The notes beneath the pieces are model-generated. The model did no database searches, had not been told where the DNA came from, and saw only the letters and a program-made list of their open reading frames with translations. From positions 1 through 43,194 of the forward strand of contig JAPLPK010000130.1 in NCBI GenBank assembly GCA_026400275.1: a DNA stretch of 43,194 nucleotides. Reading direction: 5' to 3'. The DNA is from Burkholderiales bacterium. GTDB taxonomy: Bacteria > Pseudomonadota > Gammaproteobacteria > Burkholderiales > Burkholderiaceae_C. This document shows, piece after piece, positions 8,088 to 16,695 of this stretch (position 1 is its first letter; every line of letters starts with the position of its first letter). Position numbers and translations under genes: made by a program.

Positions 8088-9314
8088 ATGAAATTCAAGC
8101 CCACACCGCTTGCTACATCACTTGCTATGGCTGCAGGCCTTTCCCTTATGCTGGCCACGGGGGCCCAGGCACAGGTGTCCGACGGTGTCGTCAAGATCGG
8201 CGTGCTGACCGATTTGTCGGGCACGTACTCTGACCTGGCCGGGCCTGGCGCGGTGCTCGCCACCAAGATGGCCATCGACGATTTCCTGGCTGCCGAAAAA
8301 CCCGGCTTCAAGGTTGAAATGGTGGCTGCCGACCACCAGAACAAGGGCGACATCGCCGCCAACAAGGCCCGTGAATGGGTGGAGCGCGACAAGGTGGACG
8401 TGCTGACTGAATTGGTCACCAGCTCCACCGCGTTGGCGGTGCAAAAGATCGGCAAGGAAAAGAACAAGATCGTGCTGGTGAACGGTGCGGGCGCCACCTC
8501 CATCACCAACGAAGCCTGCAACGACGTGACCGTGCACTGGGCCTACGACACCTTTGCCGTTGCGAACGGTACGGCCAAGGCCGTGACCAAGGCTGGCGGC
8601 AAGAAATGGTTCTTCCTGACGGCCGACTACGCATTTGGCCATGCGCTGGAAAAAGATGCGTCTGACGTGGTCAAGTCCAATGGCGGCGAAGTGGTGGGCG
8701 GTGTACGCCACCCGTTCCCGACGTCGGACTTTTCGTCCTTTCTGTTGAAGGCCCAGTCCTCGGGTGCACAGATCATCGGCCTGGCCAATGCGGGCGGCGA
8801 TACCGTCAACTCCATCAAGCAGGCGGCCGAGTTCGGCATCACCGGCAAGCAGCAATTGGCCGGGCTGCTGATGTTCATCACCGACATCCATTCCCTGGGT
8901 TTGAAGACCACCCAGAACATGTACCTCACCGAAGGTTTCTACTGGGACCTGAATGACCAGACACGGGCCTGGTCCAAGCGCTTCTTCGACCAGCACAAGC
9001 GCATGCCGACCATGGTGCAGGCCGGGCAGTATTCGTCCACCATGCACTACCTGAAGGCCGTCAAAGCCATCAACAGCGACGACACCGCCAAGGTCATGGC
9101 ACAGATGAAGAAGATGCCGGTGAACGACTTCTTCGCCAAGAACGGCACCATCCGTGAAGACGGCCGCATGGTGCACGACATGTACCTCATGCAGGTCAAG
9201 ACCCCGGCCGAATCGAAGACGCCGTGGGACTACTACAACGTGCGCGCAACGATTCCCGCAGCCGAGGCCTTCCAGCCGCTGTCGGCATCGCGCTGCCCGC
9301 TGGTAAAGAAGTAA
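8088..9314 (+). CDS. ABC transporter substrate-binding protein (LivK-like, type I)
   Basis: A 408-residue periplasmic binding protein. A Sec signal peptide covers about residues 1-29 (KFKPTPLATSLAMAAGLSLML, then ATGAQAQ), with likely cleavage after AQA. The mature chain begins VSDGVVKIGVLTDLSGTYSDLAGPGAVLATKMAIDDF, the Peripla_BP_6 start. GAGGAGA lies six bases before the ATG. Its place between livF and livH shows it is the receptor for this importer. The absence of the usual amino-acid-binding cluster that I would recognise, and the neighbouring acyl-CoA synthetase, favour an organic or aromatic acid over leucine; that is inference. Confidence 0.9.
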   Translation: MKFKPTPLATSLAMAAGLSLMLATGAQAQVSDGVVKIGVLTDLSGTYSDLAGPGAVLATKMAIDDFLAAEKPGFKVEMVAADHQNKGDIAANKAREWVERDKVDVLTELVTSSTALAVQKIGKEKNKIVLVNGAGATSITNEACNDVTVHWAYDTFAVANGTAKAVTKAGGKKWFFLTADYAFGHALEKDASDVVKSNGGEVVGGVRHPFPTSDFSSFLLKAQSSGAQIIGLANAGGDTVNSIKQAAEFGITGKQQLAGLLMFITDIHSLGLKTTQNMYLTEGFYWDLNDQTRAWSKRFFDQHKRMPTMVQAGQYSSTMHYLKAVKAINSDDTAKVMAQMKKMPVNDFFAKNGTIREDGRMVHDMYLMQVKTPAESKTPWDYYNVRATIPAAEAFQPLSASRCPLVKK

Positions 9315-9352
9315 ACCCCAAGTCCCCGGGGCCGCGCGCGGCCTTGGGGTTT
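9313..9352 (+). terminator. Strong intergenic hairpin after the binding-protein gene
   Basis: Arms AAACCCCAAG (9313-9322) and CTTGGGGTTT (9343-9352) are perfectly complementary over 10 bp, with an inner CCGCGCGCGG palindrome in the loop. The left arm overlaps the TAA stop. The trailing U-run is only three bases, so partial termination or protection of the upstream mRNA (abundant receptor, scarce permease) is more likely than full termination. Confidence 0.65.
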
Positions 9353-9377
9353 GTCCGCGCTACGAGGGAATCCCGCT

Positions 9378-10262
9378 ATGGAGATATTTGGCATACCGTC
9401 ACCGGCCTTTTTCGGCCAGCTGTTGCTGGGGCTGATCAACGGCTCGTTTTATGCCATCTTGAGTCTGGGCCTGGCCATCATTTTTGGCCTGCTCAACATC
9501 ATCAACTTTGCCCATGGCGCACAGTACATGGTGGGGGCTTTTGTCGCCTGGCTGGGCTTGAGCTACCTGGGTATCAACTACTGGTGGGCGCTGATTTTGT
9601 CGCCCCTGGTGGTCGGTGTGGTGGCGGTGGCCATAGAGCGCCTCATGTTGCGCCACCTGTACAAGCTGGACCACCTGTATGGCCTGCTCTTGACCTTTGG
9701 CCTGGCGCTGATCGCCGAGGGGGTTTTCAAGAATTTCTTTGGCGTGTCGGGCTCGTCCTATGAAGTGCCGGAGCTGCTGCAAGGCGGCGTGAACCTGGGC
9801 TTTATGTACCTGCCGATCTACCGCGCCTGGGTGGTGGTAGCGGCATTGAGCGTGTGCTTTGTGGCGTGGTACGCCATTGAGCGCACCCGGCTGGGCGCCA
9901 CGCTGCGGGCGGCCACCCAGCGGCCAGACCTGGTGCAGGCCCTGGGCATCAACGTGCCGGTGCTGCTGACGGCCACCTATGCCGTGGGGGCAGCGCTGGC
10001 GGCCTTTGCCGGCGTGCTGGCAGCACCCATCGTGCAGGTCAACCCGGTGATGGGCTCCAACCTCATCATCGTGGTGTTTGCTGTGGTGGTGATTGGCGGC
10101 ATGGGCTCGATCATGGGCTCCATCGTCACCGGCCTGGGCCTGGGCGTGGTGGAGGGGCTGACCAAGGTGTTCTACCCCGAAGCCTCGGCGGTGGTGATCT
10201 TTTTGGTTATGGTGTTGGTGCTGCTGGTCAAACCTGCGGGCCTGTTTGGCAAGCAAGCCTGA
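9378..10262 (+). CDS. livH: LIV-type ABC transporter permease LivH
   Basis: A 294-residue inner-membrane permease with about eight hydrophobic segments. The family opening is clear: LLLGLINGSFYAILSLGLAIIFGLLNIINFAHG at residues 13-45. The EAA-like ATPase contact region lies near RLGATLRAATQRPDLVQALGIN, and the later segments VGAALAAFAGVLAAP and VIGGMGSIMGSIV are typical. A longer frame begins at 9351, but the ATG at 9378 has GAGGGA at the right distance and matches the family N-terminus. It forms the membrane channel with LivM, which follows 9 bases later. Confidence 0.93.
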   Translation: MEIFGIPSPAFFGQLLLGLINGSFYAILSLGLAIIFGLLNIINFAHGAQYMVGAFVAWLGLSYLGINYWWALILSPLVVGVVAVAIERLMLRHLYKLDHLYGLLLTFGLALIAEGVFKNFFGVSGSSYEVPELLQGGVNLGFMYLPIYRAWVVVAALSVCFVAWYAIERTRLGATLRAATQRPDLVQALGINVPVLLTATYAVGAALAAFAGVLAAPIVQVNPVMGSNLIIVVFAVVVIGGMGSIMGSIVTGLGLGVVEGLTKVFYPEASAVVIFLVMVLVLLVKPAGLFGKQA

Positions 10263-10271
10263 GGAAGAACG

Positions 10272-11264
10272 ATGCAATCTGTTCAAGCTATTCCTGCCCA
10301 CGGTGCCAGCAAAGCGGCAAGCCAGCGTACGCTGTGGATGTTCGTGGCCCTGGTTGTGGTGGGGAGCATTGCGCCGTTCGTGCTGTACCCCACGTTCCTG
10401 ATGAAGGTGCTGTGCTTTGCGCTGTTCGCCTGCGCGTTCAACCTGTTGCTGGGTTTTGCGGGCCTGTTGTCTTTTGGGCATGCGGCCTTCTTCGGCGGCT
10501 CGGCCTATATCACCGGCTACCTATGCCGCGACATGGGGTGGCCCCCTGAATTGGGCCTGCTGGCCGGCGCTGCATTTGGCGCGGTGCTGGGGGCCATCTT
10601 CGGCATGCTAGCCATACGCCGCAGCGGCATCTACCTGACCATGATCACGCTGGGCCTGGCGCAGCTGGTCTACTTTGTGGCGCTGCAAATGGGCTTTACC
10701 GGTGGCGAGGACGGCATGCAGGGCATTCCGCGCGGCAAGCTGTTTGGGCTGGTGGACATGTCGGACAACATCGCCATGTACTTCTTCGTGTTTGCGGTGT
10801 TCATGGGCGGCTTCTGGCTGGTGCACCGCACCATCCATTCACCGTTCGGCCAGATCCTGAAGGCCATACGCGACAACGAGGCCCGGGCCACTTCGCTAGG
10901 CTATGACGTGGCGCGCTACAAGCTGCTGGCCTTCGTCATTTCGGCCTCGTTGTCGGGCCTGGCAGGCTCCATGAAGGCGTTGGTGTTCCAGCTAGCCTCG
11001 TTGGCCGATGTGCACTGGCATACCTCGGGCCAGGTGGTGCTGATGACGCTACTGGGAGGCCTGGGCACCATCCTCGGCCCGGTGGCCGGCGCCATCACCA
11101 TCGTCAGCCTGGAAGACCTGCTGGCTGACAAGGTGGGCTCCTGGGTCACGGTGATCATGGGTGTGATCTTCGTGGTCTGCGTGATGCTGTTCCGCCGGGG
11201 CGTGGTGGGTGAGATCAGCGCGCTGTTTGGCAAGAAGCCTGCTGCGGGACCCGCCGGGCATTGA
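10272..11264 (+). CDS. livM: LIV-type ABC transporter permease LivM
   Basis: A 330-residue inner-membrane permease. After a short cytoplasmic leader the first membrane segment is near residues 25-45, followed by the family hallmark FNLLLGFAGLLSFGHAAFFG and YITGYLCRDMG. The loop FGQILKAIRDNEARATSLGYDVARYKLLAFVISA is the conserved LivM region, and GQVVLMTLLGGLGTILGPVAGA follows. GAGGAA lies six bases before the ATG. It is the last gene of the importer and is followed by a bidirectional hairpin before the convergent ETF-QO gene. Confidence 0.93.
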   Translation: MQSVQAIPAHGASKAASQRTLWMFVALVVVGSIAPFVLYPTFLMKVLCFALFACAFNLLLGFAGLLSFGHAAFFGGSAYITGYLCRDMGWPPELGLLAGAAFGAVLGAIFGMLAIRRSGIYLTMITLGLAQLVYFVALQMGFTGGEDGMQGIPRGKLFGLVDMSDNIAMYFFVFAVFMGGFWLVHRTIHSPFGQILKAIRDNEARATSLGYDVARYKLLAFVISASLSGLAGSMKALVFQLASLADVHWHTSGQVVLMTLLGGLGTILGPVAGAITIVSLEDLLADKVGSWVTVIMGVIFVVCVMLFRRGVVGEISALFGKKPAAGPAGH

Positions 11265-11303
11265 GCAAGTCTGCTCCGATTTTTAACTTCAAAAATAAGA
11301 GCT

Positions 11304-11330
11304 GCCAGCGCACGGTTTATATGCGCTGGC
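11304..11330. terminator. Bidirectional hairpin between convergent livM and ETF-QO genes (dispersed repeat type)
   Basis: Perfect 9-bp arms GCCAGCGCA (11304-11312) and TGCGCTGGC (11322-11330) enclose a 9-base loop. A-rich sequence lies to the left and T-rich to the right, so either strand gives a stem followed by U residues. It is the same kind of element as at 14024 and 4632. Confidence 0.7.
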
Positions 11331-11364
11331 GTCGGTTTTATTGCCCTAAAAAAGGCATCAAAAA

Positions 11365-13062
11365 TCACATGCCCGCGTAGTTGGGTCCGCCGCCGCCTTC
11401 GGGTGTCACCCACACGATGTTCTGCGTCGGGTCCTTGATGTCGCAGGTCTTGCAGTGCACGCAGTTCTGCGCGTTGATCTGCAGCTTGTCCTGACCCGTA
11501 TCTGTCTTCACGAACTCATACACCCCTGCCGGGCAGTAGCGGGCTTCTGGGCCAGCGTATTTGTGCAGGTTGATGTTGACCGGCACCGATGCGTCTTTCA
11601 GCGTCAGATGCGCGGGCTGGTTTTCTGCGTGGTTGGTGTTGCTGATGAACACGCTGCTGAGCCGGTCAAAGGTCAGCTTGCCATCGGGCTTGGGGTAGGC
11701 GATGGGCTTGCATTCGGCAGCCGGCTTCAGGTAGGCGTGGTCGGGCTTGTCGCGGCGCAGCGTCCAGGGGATGTGGCCGCGCAGCGCGAATTGTTCAATG
11801 CCGTTCATCAGCGTGGCGGTGAGCAGGCCCTTTTTGAACCAGGCCTTGAAGTTGCGCGCCTTGTGCAGCTCGGCGTGCAGCCAGCTTTTCTCGAAGGCCA
11901 CGGGGTAGGCGCTGAGCTCGTCGTGCTGGCGGCCGCTGGTGACGGCGTCATAGGCGGCCTCGGCGGCCAGCATGCCGGTCTTGATGGCGGCGTGGCTGCC
12001 CTTGATGCGGCTGACGTTCAGGTAGCCCGCGTCGCAGCCCACCAGTGCGCCGCCGGGGAACACGGTCTTGGGCAGGCTCATAAGGCCGCCAGCGGTGATG
12101 GCGCGCGCGCCGTAGCCCAGGCGCTTGGCCGGAGCAATGCCGTGCTCTGCGTCGCCTTCCAGGTACCAGCGCACATTGGGGTGCGTCTTCCAACGCTGGA
12201 ATTCTTCGAACGGGCTCAGATAGGGGTTGGCGTAGTCCAGCCCGGTAATGAAGCCCAGGGTGACCTTGTTGCCTTCCATGTGGTACAGAAAGGCGCCGCC
12301 GTAGGTGCTGTTGTCCATGGGCCAGCCGGCGGTGTGCATGACGAAGCCGGGCTGGTGGCGCTTGGGGTCGATCTCCCAGACTTCCTTGATGCCCAGGCCG
12401 TAGGTTTGCGGGTCTTTGCCGTCGTCCAGCTTGAACTTGGCGATCAGCTGCTTGCCCAGGTGGCCGCGTGCGCCCTCGGCGAACACGGTGTACTTGGCGT
12501 GCAGCTCCATACCGATCTGGAAGTCGGCCGTGGGCTCGCCTTCCTTGCTGACGCCCATATTGCCGGTGGCTACGCCCTTGACGGAGCCATCTTCGTTGTA
12601 CAGCACTTCGGCTGCGGCAAAACCGGGGAAGATTTCCACGCCCAAGGCCTCGGCCTGCTCGCCCAGCCACTTGGTGACGGCACCCAGGCTGACGATGTAG
12701 TTGCCGTGGTTCTGGAAGCAACCTGGCAGCAGGAAGTTGGGCGTGCGAAAGGACGATTTTTCACCCAGGAATATCATGGCGTCGTCGGTTACCGGCTGGT
12801 TCAGCGGGGCGCCCATGGCCTTCCAGTTGGGGAAGAGTTCGCTTAGCGCGATCGGGTCCATGATGGCGCCGCTGAGGATGTGGGCGCCAGGCTCGGAGCC
12901 CTTCTCCAGCACCACGACCGAGATGTCCGTGCCTTTTTCCGCTGCCAGTTGTTTCAGGCGGATGGCGGTGGCAAGTCCGCCTGGGCCGCCACCTACGACC
13001 ACCACGTCGTATTCCATGGCTTCGCGGGGGCCAAACTGGGCAAGAATCTCTTCGTTCGTCAT
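11365..13062 (-). CDS. Electron transfer flavoprotein-ubiquinone oxidoreductase
   Basis: A 565-residue membrane-associated enzyme that passes electrons from ETF (reduced by acyl-CoA dehydrogenases) to ubiquinone. The FAD-binding dinucleotide fold is VVVVGGGPGGLATAIRLKQLA at residues 20-40. The FixC-like middle region includes LVGCDAGYLNVSRIKGSHAAIKTG, and the C-terminal 4Fe-4S domain contains CPAGVYEF and NAQNCVHCKTCDIKDPTQNIVWVTPEGGGGPNY. Length matches the family. Start ATG is at 13062 with AGGAAAAAAAC just upstream. It diverges from an SDR gene and converges with livM; with the acyl-CoA synthetase cluster this suggests a fatty or organic acid oxidation neighbourhood. Confidence 0.95.
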   Translation of the reverse strand: MTNEEILAQFGPREAMEYDVVVVGGGPGGLATAIRLKQLAAEKGTDISVVVLEKGSEPGAHILSGAIMDPIALSELFPNWKAMGAPLNQPVTDDAMIFLGEKSSFRTPNFLLPGCFQNHGNYIVSLGAVTKWLGEQAEALGVEIFPGFAAAEVLYNEDGSVKGVATGNMGVSKEGEPTADFQIGMELHAKYTVFAEGARGHLGKQLIAKFKLDDGKDPQTYGLGIKEVWEIDPKRHQPGFVMHTAGWPMDNSTYGGAFLYHMEGNKVTLGFITGLDYANPYLSPFEEFQRWKTHPNVRWYLEGDAEHGIAPAKRLGYGARAITAGGLMSLPKTVFPGGALVGCDAGYLNVSRIKGSHAAIKTGMLAAEAAYDAVTSGRQHDELSAYPVAFEKSWLHAELHKARNFKAWFKKGLLTATLMNGIEQFALRGHIPWTLRRDKPDHAYLKPAAECKPIAYPKPDGKLTFDRLSSVFISNTNHAENQPAHLTLKDASVPVNINLHKYAGPEARYCPAGVYEFVKTDTGQDKLQINAQNCVHCKTCDIKDPTQNIVWVTPEGGGGPNYAGM

Positions 13063-13206
13063 GTTTTTTTCCTGTGGGGGGCTATGGCTGCGCGATGCCT
13101 ATGCGGCGGTTACGTGGCTTACAAAATCGCAAGGCATTTTATGTGGATGGGGCGGCTGCACTGTCACAATCCAGAGTCCACTTAACGAACAACGAAGAGG
13201 CTTGTG

Positions 13207-13992
13207 ATGGCATACAGCATGGATCTTTCAGGCCGGGTGGCATTGGTTACCGGGGCCTCGGGCGGCTTGGGGGCGCAGTTTGCCCGAACTTTGTCGCGTG
13301 CAGGAGCTGCCGTGGTGCTGGCCAGTCGCCAAGTTGACAAGCTCAAGGACTTGCGCGCCCGCATCGAGGGCGAGGGCGGTGATGCCCACGTGGTTGAGCT
13401 GGACGTGAGTGACATAGACTCCATCAAGTCGGCCGTGGCCCATGCGGAGACCGAGGTAGGCTCCATCGATATTCTGGTCAACAACTCGGGCGTGAGCACC
13501 ACCCAGCGCCTGCAGGACGTGACCGAAGACGACTTCGACTTCATCTTCAACACCAATGTGCGCGGCGCTTTCTTCGTGGCGCAAGAGGTGGGCAAGCGCA
13601 TGCTGGCGCGGGCCAACGGCTCGGCGCCGGGCAGCTTCACCGGCGGGCGCATCATCAATATCGCCAGCATGGCCGGGCTCAAGGTGCTGCCGCAGATCGG
13701 CGTGTACTGCATGAGCAAGTCGGCGGTGATCCAGATGACCAAGGCCATGGCGGTGGAGTGGGGCAAACACGGCATCAACGTGAACGCCATCTGCCCCGGC
13801 TACATCGACACCGACATCAACCACCACCACTGGGAGACCGAACAAGGTCAGAAGCTGGTGCAGATGCTGCCACGCAAGCGCATTGGCAAGCCCGAAGACC
13901 TGGACGCGTTGCTGGTCATGCTGGCCTGCGGCCAAAGCCATTTTGTAAACGGCGCGGTGATTGCTGCGGATGACGGGTTTGGCGCGGGCTGA
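13207..13992 (+). CDS. SDR family oxidoreductase
   Basis: A 261-residue classical short-chain dehydrogenase. The cofactor motif TGASGGLGAQFARTL is at residues 15-29, the NNAG motif appears as NNSGVS, the catalytic serine is in INIASMAG and the YxxxK pair in GVYCMSKSAV. The C-terminus reads CPGYIDTDINHHHWETEQGQK. A frame opening at the GTG 13204 exists, but the ATG at 13207 is favoured by GAAGAGG eight bases upstream. It diverges from the ETF-QO gene across a 144-base control region. Substrate unknown; such proteins near ETF-QO often act on 3-hydroxyacyl chains. Confidence 0.88.
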   Translation: MAYSMDLSGRVALVTGASGGLGAQFARTLSRAGAAVVLASRQVDKLKDLRARIEGEGGDAHVVELDVSDIDSIKSAVAHAETEVGSIDILVNNSGVSTTQRLQDVTEDDFDFIFNTNVRGAFFVAQEVGKRMLARANGSAPGSFTGGRIINIASMAGLKVLPQIGVYCMSKSAVIQMTKAMAVEWGKHGINVNAICPGYIDTDINHHHWETEQGQKLVQMLPRKRIGKPEDLDALLVMLACGQSHFVNGAVIAADDGFGAG

Positions 13993-14023
13993 GGGGCCGC
14001 CGTAGATGTATTTTTAGGGCATG

Positions 14024-14068
14024 AAAATAGCTGCTGGTGCAGATAAATATTGCGCCAGCAGCTATTTT
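14024..14068. terminator. 18-bp-arm hairpin repeat, bidirectional terminator
   Basis: Arms 14024-14041 and 14051-14068 pair over 18 positions with a single G-T wobble, around a 9-base GATAAATAT loop. AAAA leads and TTTTAT trails. It sits between the convergent SDR and mnmC genes. The AGCTGCTGGTGCAGATAAAT core repeats that at 4631-4650, marking it as a dispersed repeat of the kind common in Comamonadaceae. Confidence 0.8.
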
Positions 14069-14110
14069 ATTTGTAGCAAATCAAGATTGCTTTGGCTGAG
14101 TTGGTGGTGC

Positions 14111-15931
14111 CTACGGGCGCACGCCGGCGAAGCGTTGCACATCCAGGGCTGCCGCCAGTTTTTTCTCCAACGCTAGTGGCTCGCCATGCAGCCGAGCCGC
14201 CAGCAGTTCGGCGCACAGGTGGGCGAAGCTGAGTCCGCGTGAGCCCATGGCCGTGCTGACCCACAGGCCGGGCGCCAGTGTGCCCACCATGGGCAGGCGG
14301 TCTGGCGAGGTGCAGCGCACGCCGGCCCAGTCTTGCACGCGGCCTTGTTCAAAGCAGGGGGCAAGTGCCTCGGCGGCTCCGGGGAGCAGGCTGCGCAGGC
14401 GTTCCAGGTTGCCGATGCGGTCCGCCTCGCGGCTATCGCCGTGGACGCTGTCGCGTTCGTAGCTGGCGCCGACCAGCCAGGCGCGGCCGGCCGTGCTGGG
14501 GAAGTCGGGTATGCAGTGGCCCTGGCCATTGACAGGGAAGGGCGGCAGGGTCGCATCACCGCGCAAGCCCCAGGAAATTTGTCCCCGGACGGCCTGCACC
14601 GGAATGTCTGCCGCCGCCACCTGCCGGCTGGCAAAGCCGGCGGCAACCACGACCAGCGGCGCTTGCGCTAAGACATTGCCTTGCGCGTCCAGCACCTGCC
14701 AGCCCTGGTCGCAGGGCTGCAGCCGGTCTACCGGGCTGTGGCCGCGCACGCGGATGGCTGGGTGGTCCAGCAGTGCCTGCACCAGTTGCGCGGGTCTGAT
14801 CCAGCCAGCGCGGGCGTGCCACAGCGCATGGGTGTCGGCAGGCAGGTTGGCATGGTCCAATGCTTCCGTGCTGGCGGCCGTATGGGCCGGGTATTCGGCG
14901 GCAGGGCTATCGCCCAGCCATTCCAGCACGCCGGTGGCTTGCCAATCTTGGCCCGCCTGCAGCCGGGTTTGGGCCAGCTGCAGTGTGGCGCGTACACCGC
15001 TGTAGGACAGGCGGGACTGCACATTGTGGTCGCGTGAAATCAGCGGCGAGAAGATGCCCGTGGGCAGGCCGGAAGCGCCTGCGGCCGGGGCTGCAGCGGC
15101 ATCCAGCACCTGTACCTGCCAGCCGCGCCGCGCCAGGCTGTCGGCCACGCTGGCCCCGGCCAGGCCAGAGCCTATGACCACGCAGTGGCTGGGTGTGGGC
15201 GCGGGCTGCACTGCGGGGCGGGGCTCCCAGCGCGGGTCGAACCGGCCCTGCAGGTTGTCACGCTTGGGTGGCACGCCCGGGGTTTTTTGTACCGAGAAGC
15301 CGCACTGCTCCAGCGCGTCGCGCACCGCGCGGGCGATGGTCCAGGTGGCGATGCGCGTGCCGCGTTTGCAGCAGCGCGACACGGCCTTCAGCGTGTGTGG
15401 GCTCCAGATGTCGGGGTTGCGCTGCGGGCTGAAGCCGTCCAGGTACACGCTGTCGGCCTGCAGCGCCATTTCGCGCAGCATGGCTTGTGCGTCGCCTATG
15501 CACAGGGTGAGCTGTACTTGGCCACCTTCAAACACCAGGCGATGGAAACCCGGCGACAGGCCCCACCATTGGGCGTGCAGTTGCTGCGCCAGGGGCAGCA
15601 GCGCAGGGTGGGCCTCAAAGCTGCGTAGCAGGTCGTCGGCACTGGAGGGCCAGGCTTCGATGGAAACAAAATGCAGCAGCGATGGGCGCTGCGGGTCGGC
15701 CTTCCAGGCCGCCCAGGTCACCAGAAAGTTCAGGCCCAGGCCAAAACCGGTTTCCAGAATGCACCACTGGGGCTGTTGTGCCCAGGCTGCAGGCAGACCG
15801 CAACCGTGGAAGAAGACCTCTTGCGCCTGGCTCAACCCACCCGACTCGCTGCGGTAGCGGTCACCAAAGCGGGGGCTGAACGGGGTTCCATCAGGCAGCC
15901 ATTGGATCGGCTCTCCCCCAGGCTTGCCCAC
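14111..15931 (-). CDS. mnmC: Bifunctional tRNA mnm5s2U34 synthesis protein MnmC
   Basis: A 606-residue protein (from GTG 15931) with an N-terminal MnmD methyltransferase domain and a C-terminal FAD-dependent MnmC oxidase domain, finishing 5-methylaminomethyl-2-thiouridine at tRNA position 34. Motifs: IQWLPDGTPFSPRFGDRYRS at the N-terminus, ILETGFGLGLNFL (SAM), VYLDGFSPQRNPDIW, then CVVIGSGLAGASVADSLARRGWQVQVLD (FAD). The open frame extends to an ATG at 16021, but those 30 extra residues are encoded by a dispersed GC-rich repeat and look unlike the family. GTG 15931 has GGAGG nine bases upstream, so I prefer it. If so, the repeat supplies the ribosome binding site. Confidence 0.9.
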   Translation of the reverse strand: MGKPGGEPIQWLPDGTPFSPRFGDRYRSESGGLSQAQEVFFHGCGLPAAWAQQPQWCILETGFGLGLNFLVTWAAWKADPQRPSLLHFVSIEAWPSSADDLLRSFEAHPALLPLAQQLHAQWWGLSPGFHRLVFEGGQVQLTLCIGDAQAMLREMALQADSVYLDGFSPQRNPDIWSPHTLKAVSRCCKRGTRIATWTIARAVRDALEQCGFSVQKTPGVPPKRDNLQGRFDPRWEPRPAVQPAPTPSHCVVIGSGLAGASVADSLARRGWQVQVLDAAAAPAAGASGLPTGIFSPLISRDHNVQSRLSYSGVRATLQLAQTRLQAGQDWQATGVLEWLGDSPAAEYPAHTAASTEALDHANLPADTHALWHARAGWIRPAQLVQALLDHPAIRVRGHSPVDRLQPCDQGWQVLDAQGNVLAQAPLVVVAAGFASRQVAAADIPVQAVRGQISWGLRGDATLPPFPVNGQGHCIPDFPSTAGRAWLVGASYERDSVHGDSREADRIGNLERLRSLLPGAAEALAPCFEQGRVQDWAGVRCTSPDRLPMVGTLAPGLWVSTAMGSRGLSFAHLCAELLAARLHGEPLALEKKLAAALDVQRFAGVRP

Positions 15932-16005
15932 TTCGTGTGGCCTCCAACCCCCTTCCGGGGGCGACCCCGACGGTCCGGCAAAGCCGGTCCCGTGGGGTCC
16001 TGGGA
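15905..16005. repeat. Dispersed GC-rich Burkholderiales-type repeat overlapping the mnmC start
   Basis: The minus strand reads CCCCACGGGACCGGCTTTGC, then CGGACCGTCGGGGTCGCCCC and a GGAAGGGGG stretch. I recognise this as intergenic repeat sequence common in Comamonadaceae genomes. It contains short inverted repeats such as ACCGGCTTTGCCGG. It fills the space upstream of mnmC and reaches into its first codons. Exact ends cannot be set from one copy. Confidence 0.6.
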
Positions 16006-16044
16006 TAAGAGTGTTCGGCAATTCGTTCGGCGCTGTCTGTGAAT

Positions 16045-16317
16045 TTAGGGCGTTGGCGGTACGTACCCCTGGGCGGCATCGGCACCCGAACCAAAGAAGT
16101 GGTTTTCCATCTGGCGGGCCAGGTACTGGCGGGCGCGCAGGTCGGCCAGGTTCAGGCGGTTTTCGTTCACCAGCATGGTCTGGTGCTTAAGCCAGGCGGC
16201 CCAGGCTTCTTTGCTGACGTTTTCCCAGATGCGCTTGCCCAGGTCACCGGGGTAGGGCGGGAAATCCAGGCCTTCGGCTTCCTTGTCGAGTTTGATGCAG
16301 TGGACCATGCGTGCCAT
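16045..16317 (-). CDS. yggX: Probable Fe(2+)-trafficking protein
   Basis: A 90-residue small cytoplasmic protein that protects iron-sulfur clusters and handles labile iron in E. coli. The family signature is complete: [20 protein letters not shown] at the N-terminus with the conserved Cys7, then [29 protein letters not shown] and HFFG near the end. Length and composition match. It stands alone on the minus strand upstream of mnmC and diverges from the lipoprotein gene at 16501. Confidence 0.95.
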   Translation of the reverse strand: MARMVHCIKLDKEAEGLDFPPYPGDLGKRIWENVSKEAWAAWLKHQTMLVNENRLNLADLRARQYLARQMENHFFGSGADAAQGYVPPTP

Positions 16318-16500
16318 AAATTGCCTTGTAATGTGTTGTGTGGGGTGCGCAAACCGGTTGTGGTTCGCATTGCAGGGGGCGACTGTAGCAATGTTTTCAA
16401 CGCCCTGGCGCTGCCTGGGCTTTACAGAACTTCGCGCACCGGCGTCGGCAAACGGGGCCGCTGTCGCGTTGCAGTAGAACTGTATTTTAGGAGCCTCGCC

Positions 16501-16695
16501 ATGCGTATCGTGATTTCTGCCGTGTTGCTAGCCTGTACCCTGAGTGGCTGCGTGGTTGCTCCTTACGGTCCACGGGCCTATGGACCTGGATACTATGAGA
16601 CACCGGCTGTGGTGGTGCAGCCTTCGGTTTACGTGGCCCCGCGTCCGTACCACTACGGCAACCCTTATTGGCGCGGCCATATGGGTTGGCGCTAA
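16501..16695 (+). CDS. Small Tyr/Pro-rich lipoprotein
   Basis: A 64-residue protein with a lipoprotein signal: a short basic start, hydrophobic [11 protein letters not shown] and lipobox LSGC with the lipidated Cys17. The mature part is rich in Tyr, Pro, Val and Gly ([20 protein letters not shown], ending YWRGHMGWR) with no known domain. The residue after Cys17 is Val, which favours outer-membrane sorting. AGGAG lies eight bases before the ATG. Similar short YPG-rich lipoproteins are common and of unknown function. The longer frame from 16039 runs through the yggX region and is not believed. Confidence 0.8.
   Translation: MRIVISAVLLACTLSGCVVAPYGPRAYGPGYYETPAVVVQPSVYVAPRPYHYGNPYWRGHMGWR

Noticed and set aside
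15931-16021. ATG 16021 as the mnmC start
   Set aside because: The added 30 residues come from repeat DNA and do not resemble the family. GTG 15931 has GGAGG at a workable distance.
16039-16500. N-terminal extension of the small lipoprotein frame
   Set aside because: The extension is antisense to yggX, whereas the ATG 16501 has a ribosome binding site and starts a perfect lipoprotein signal.
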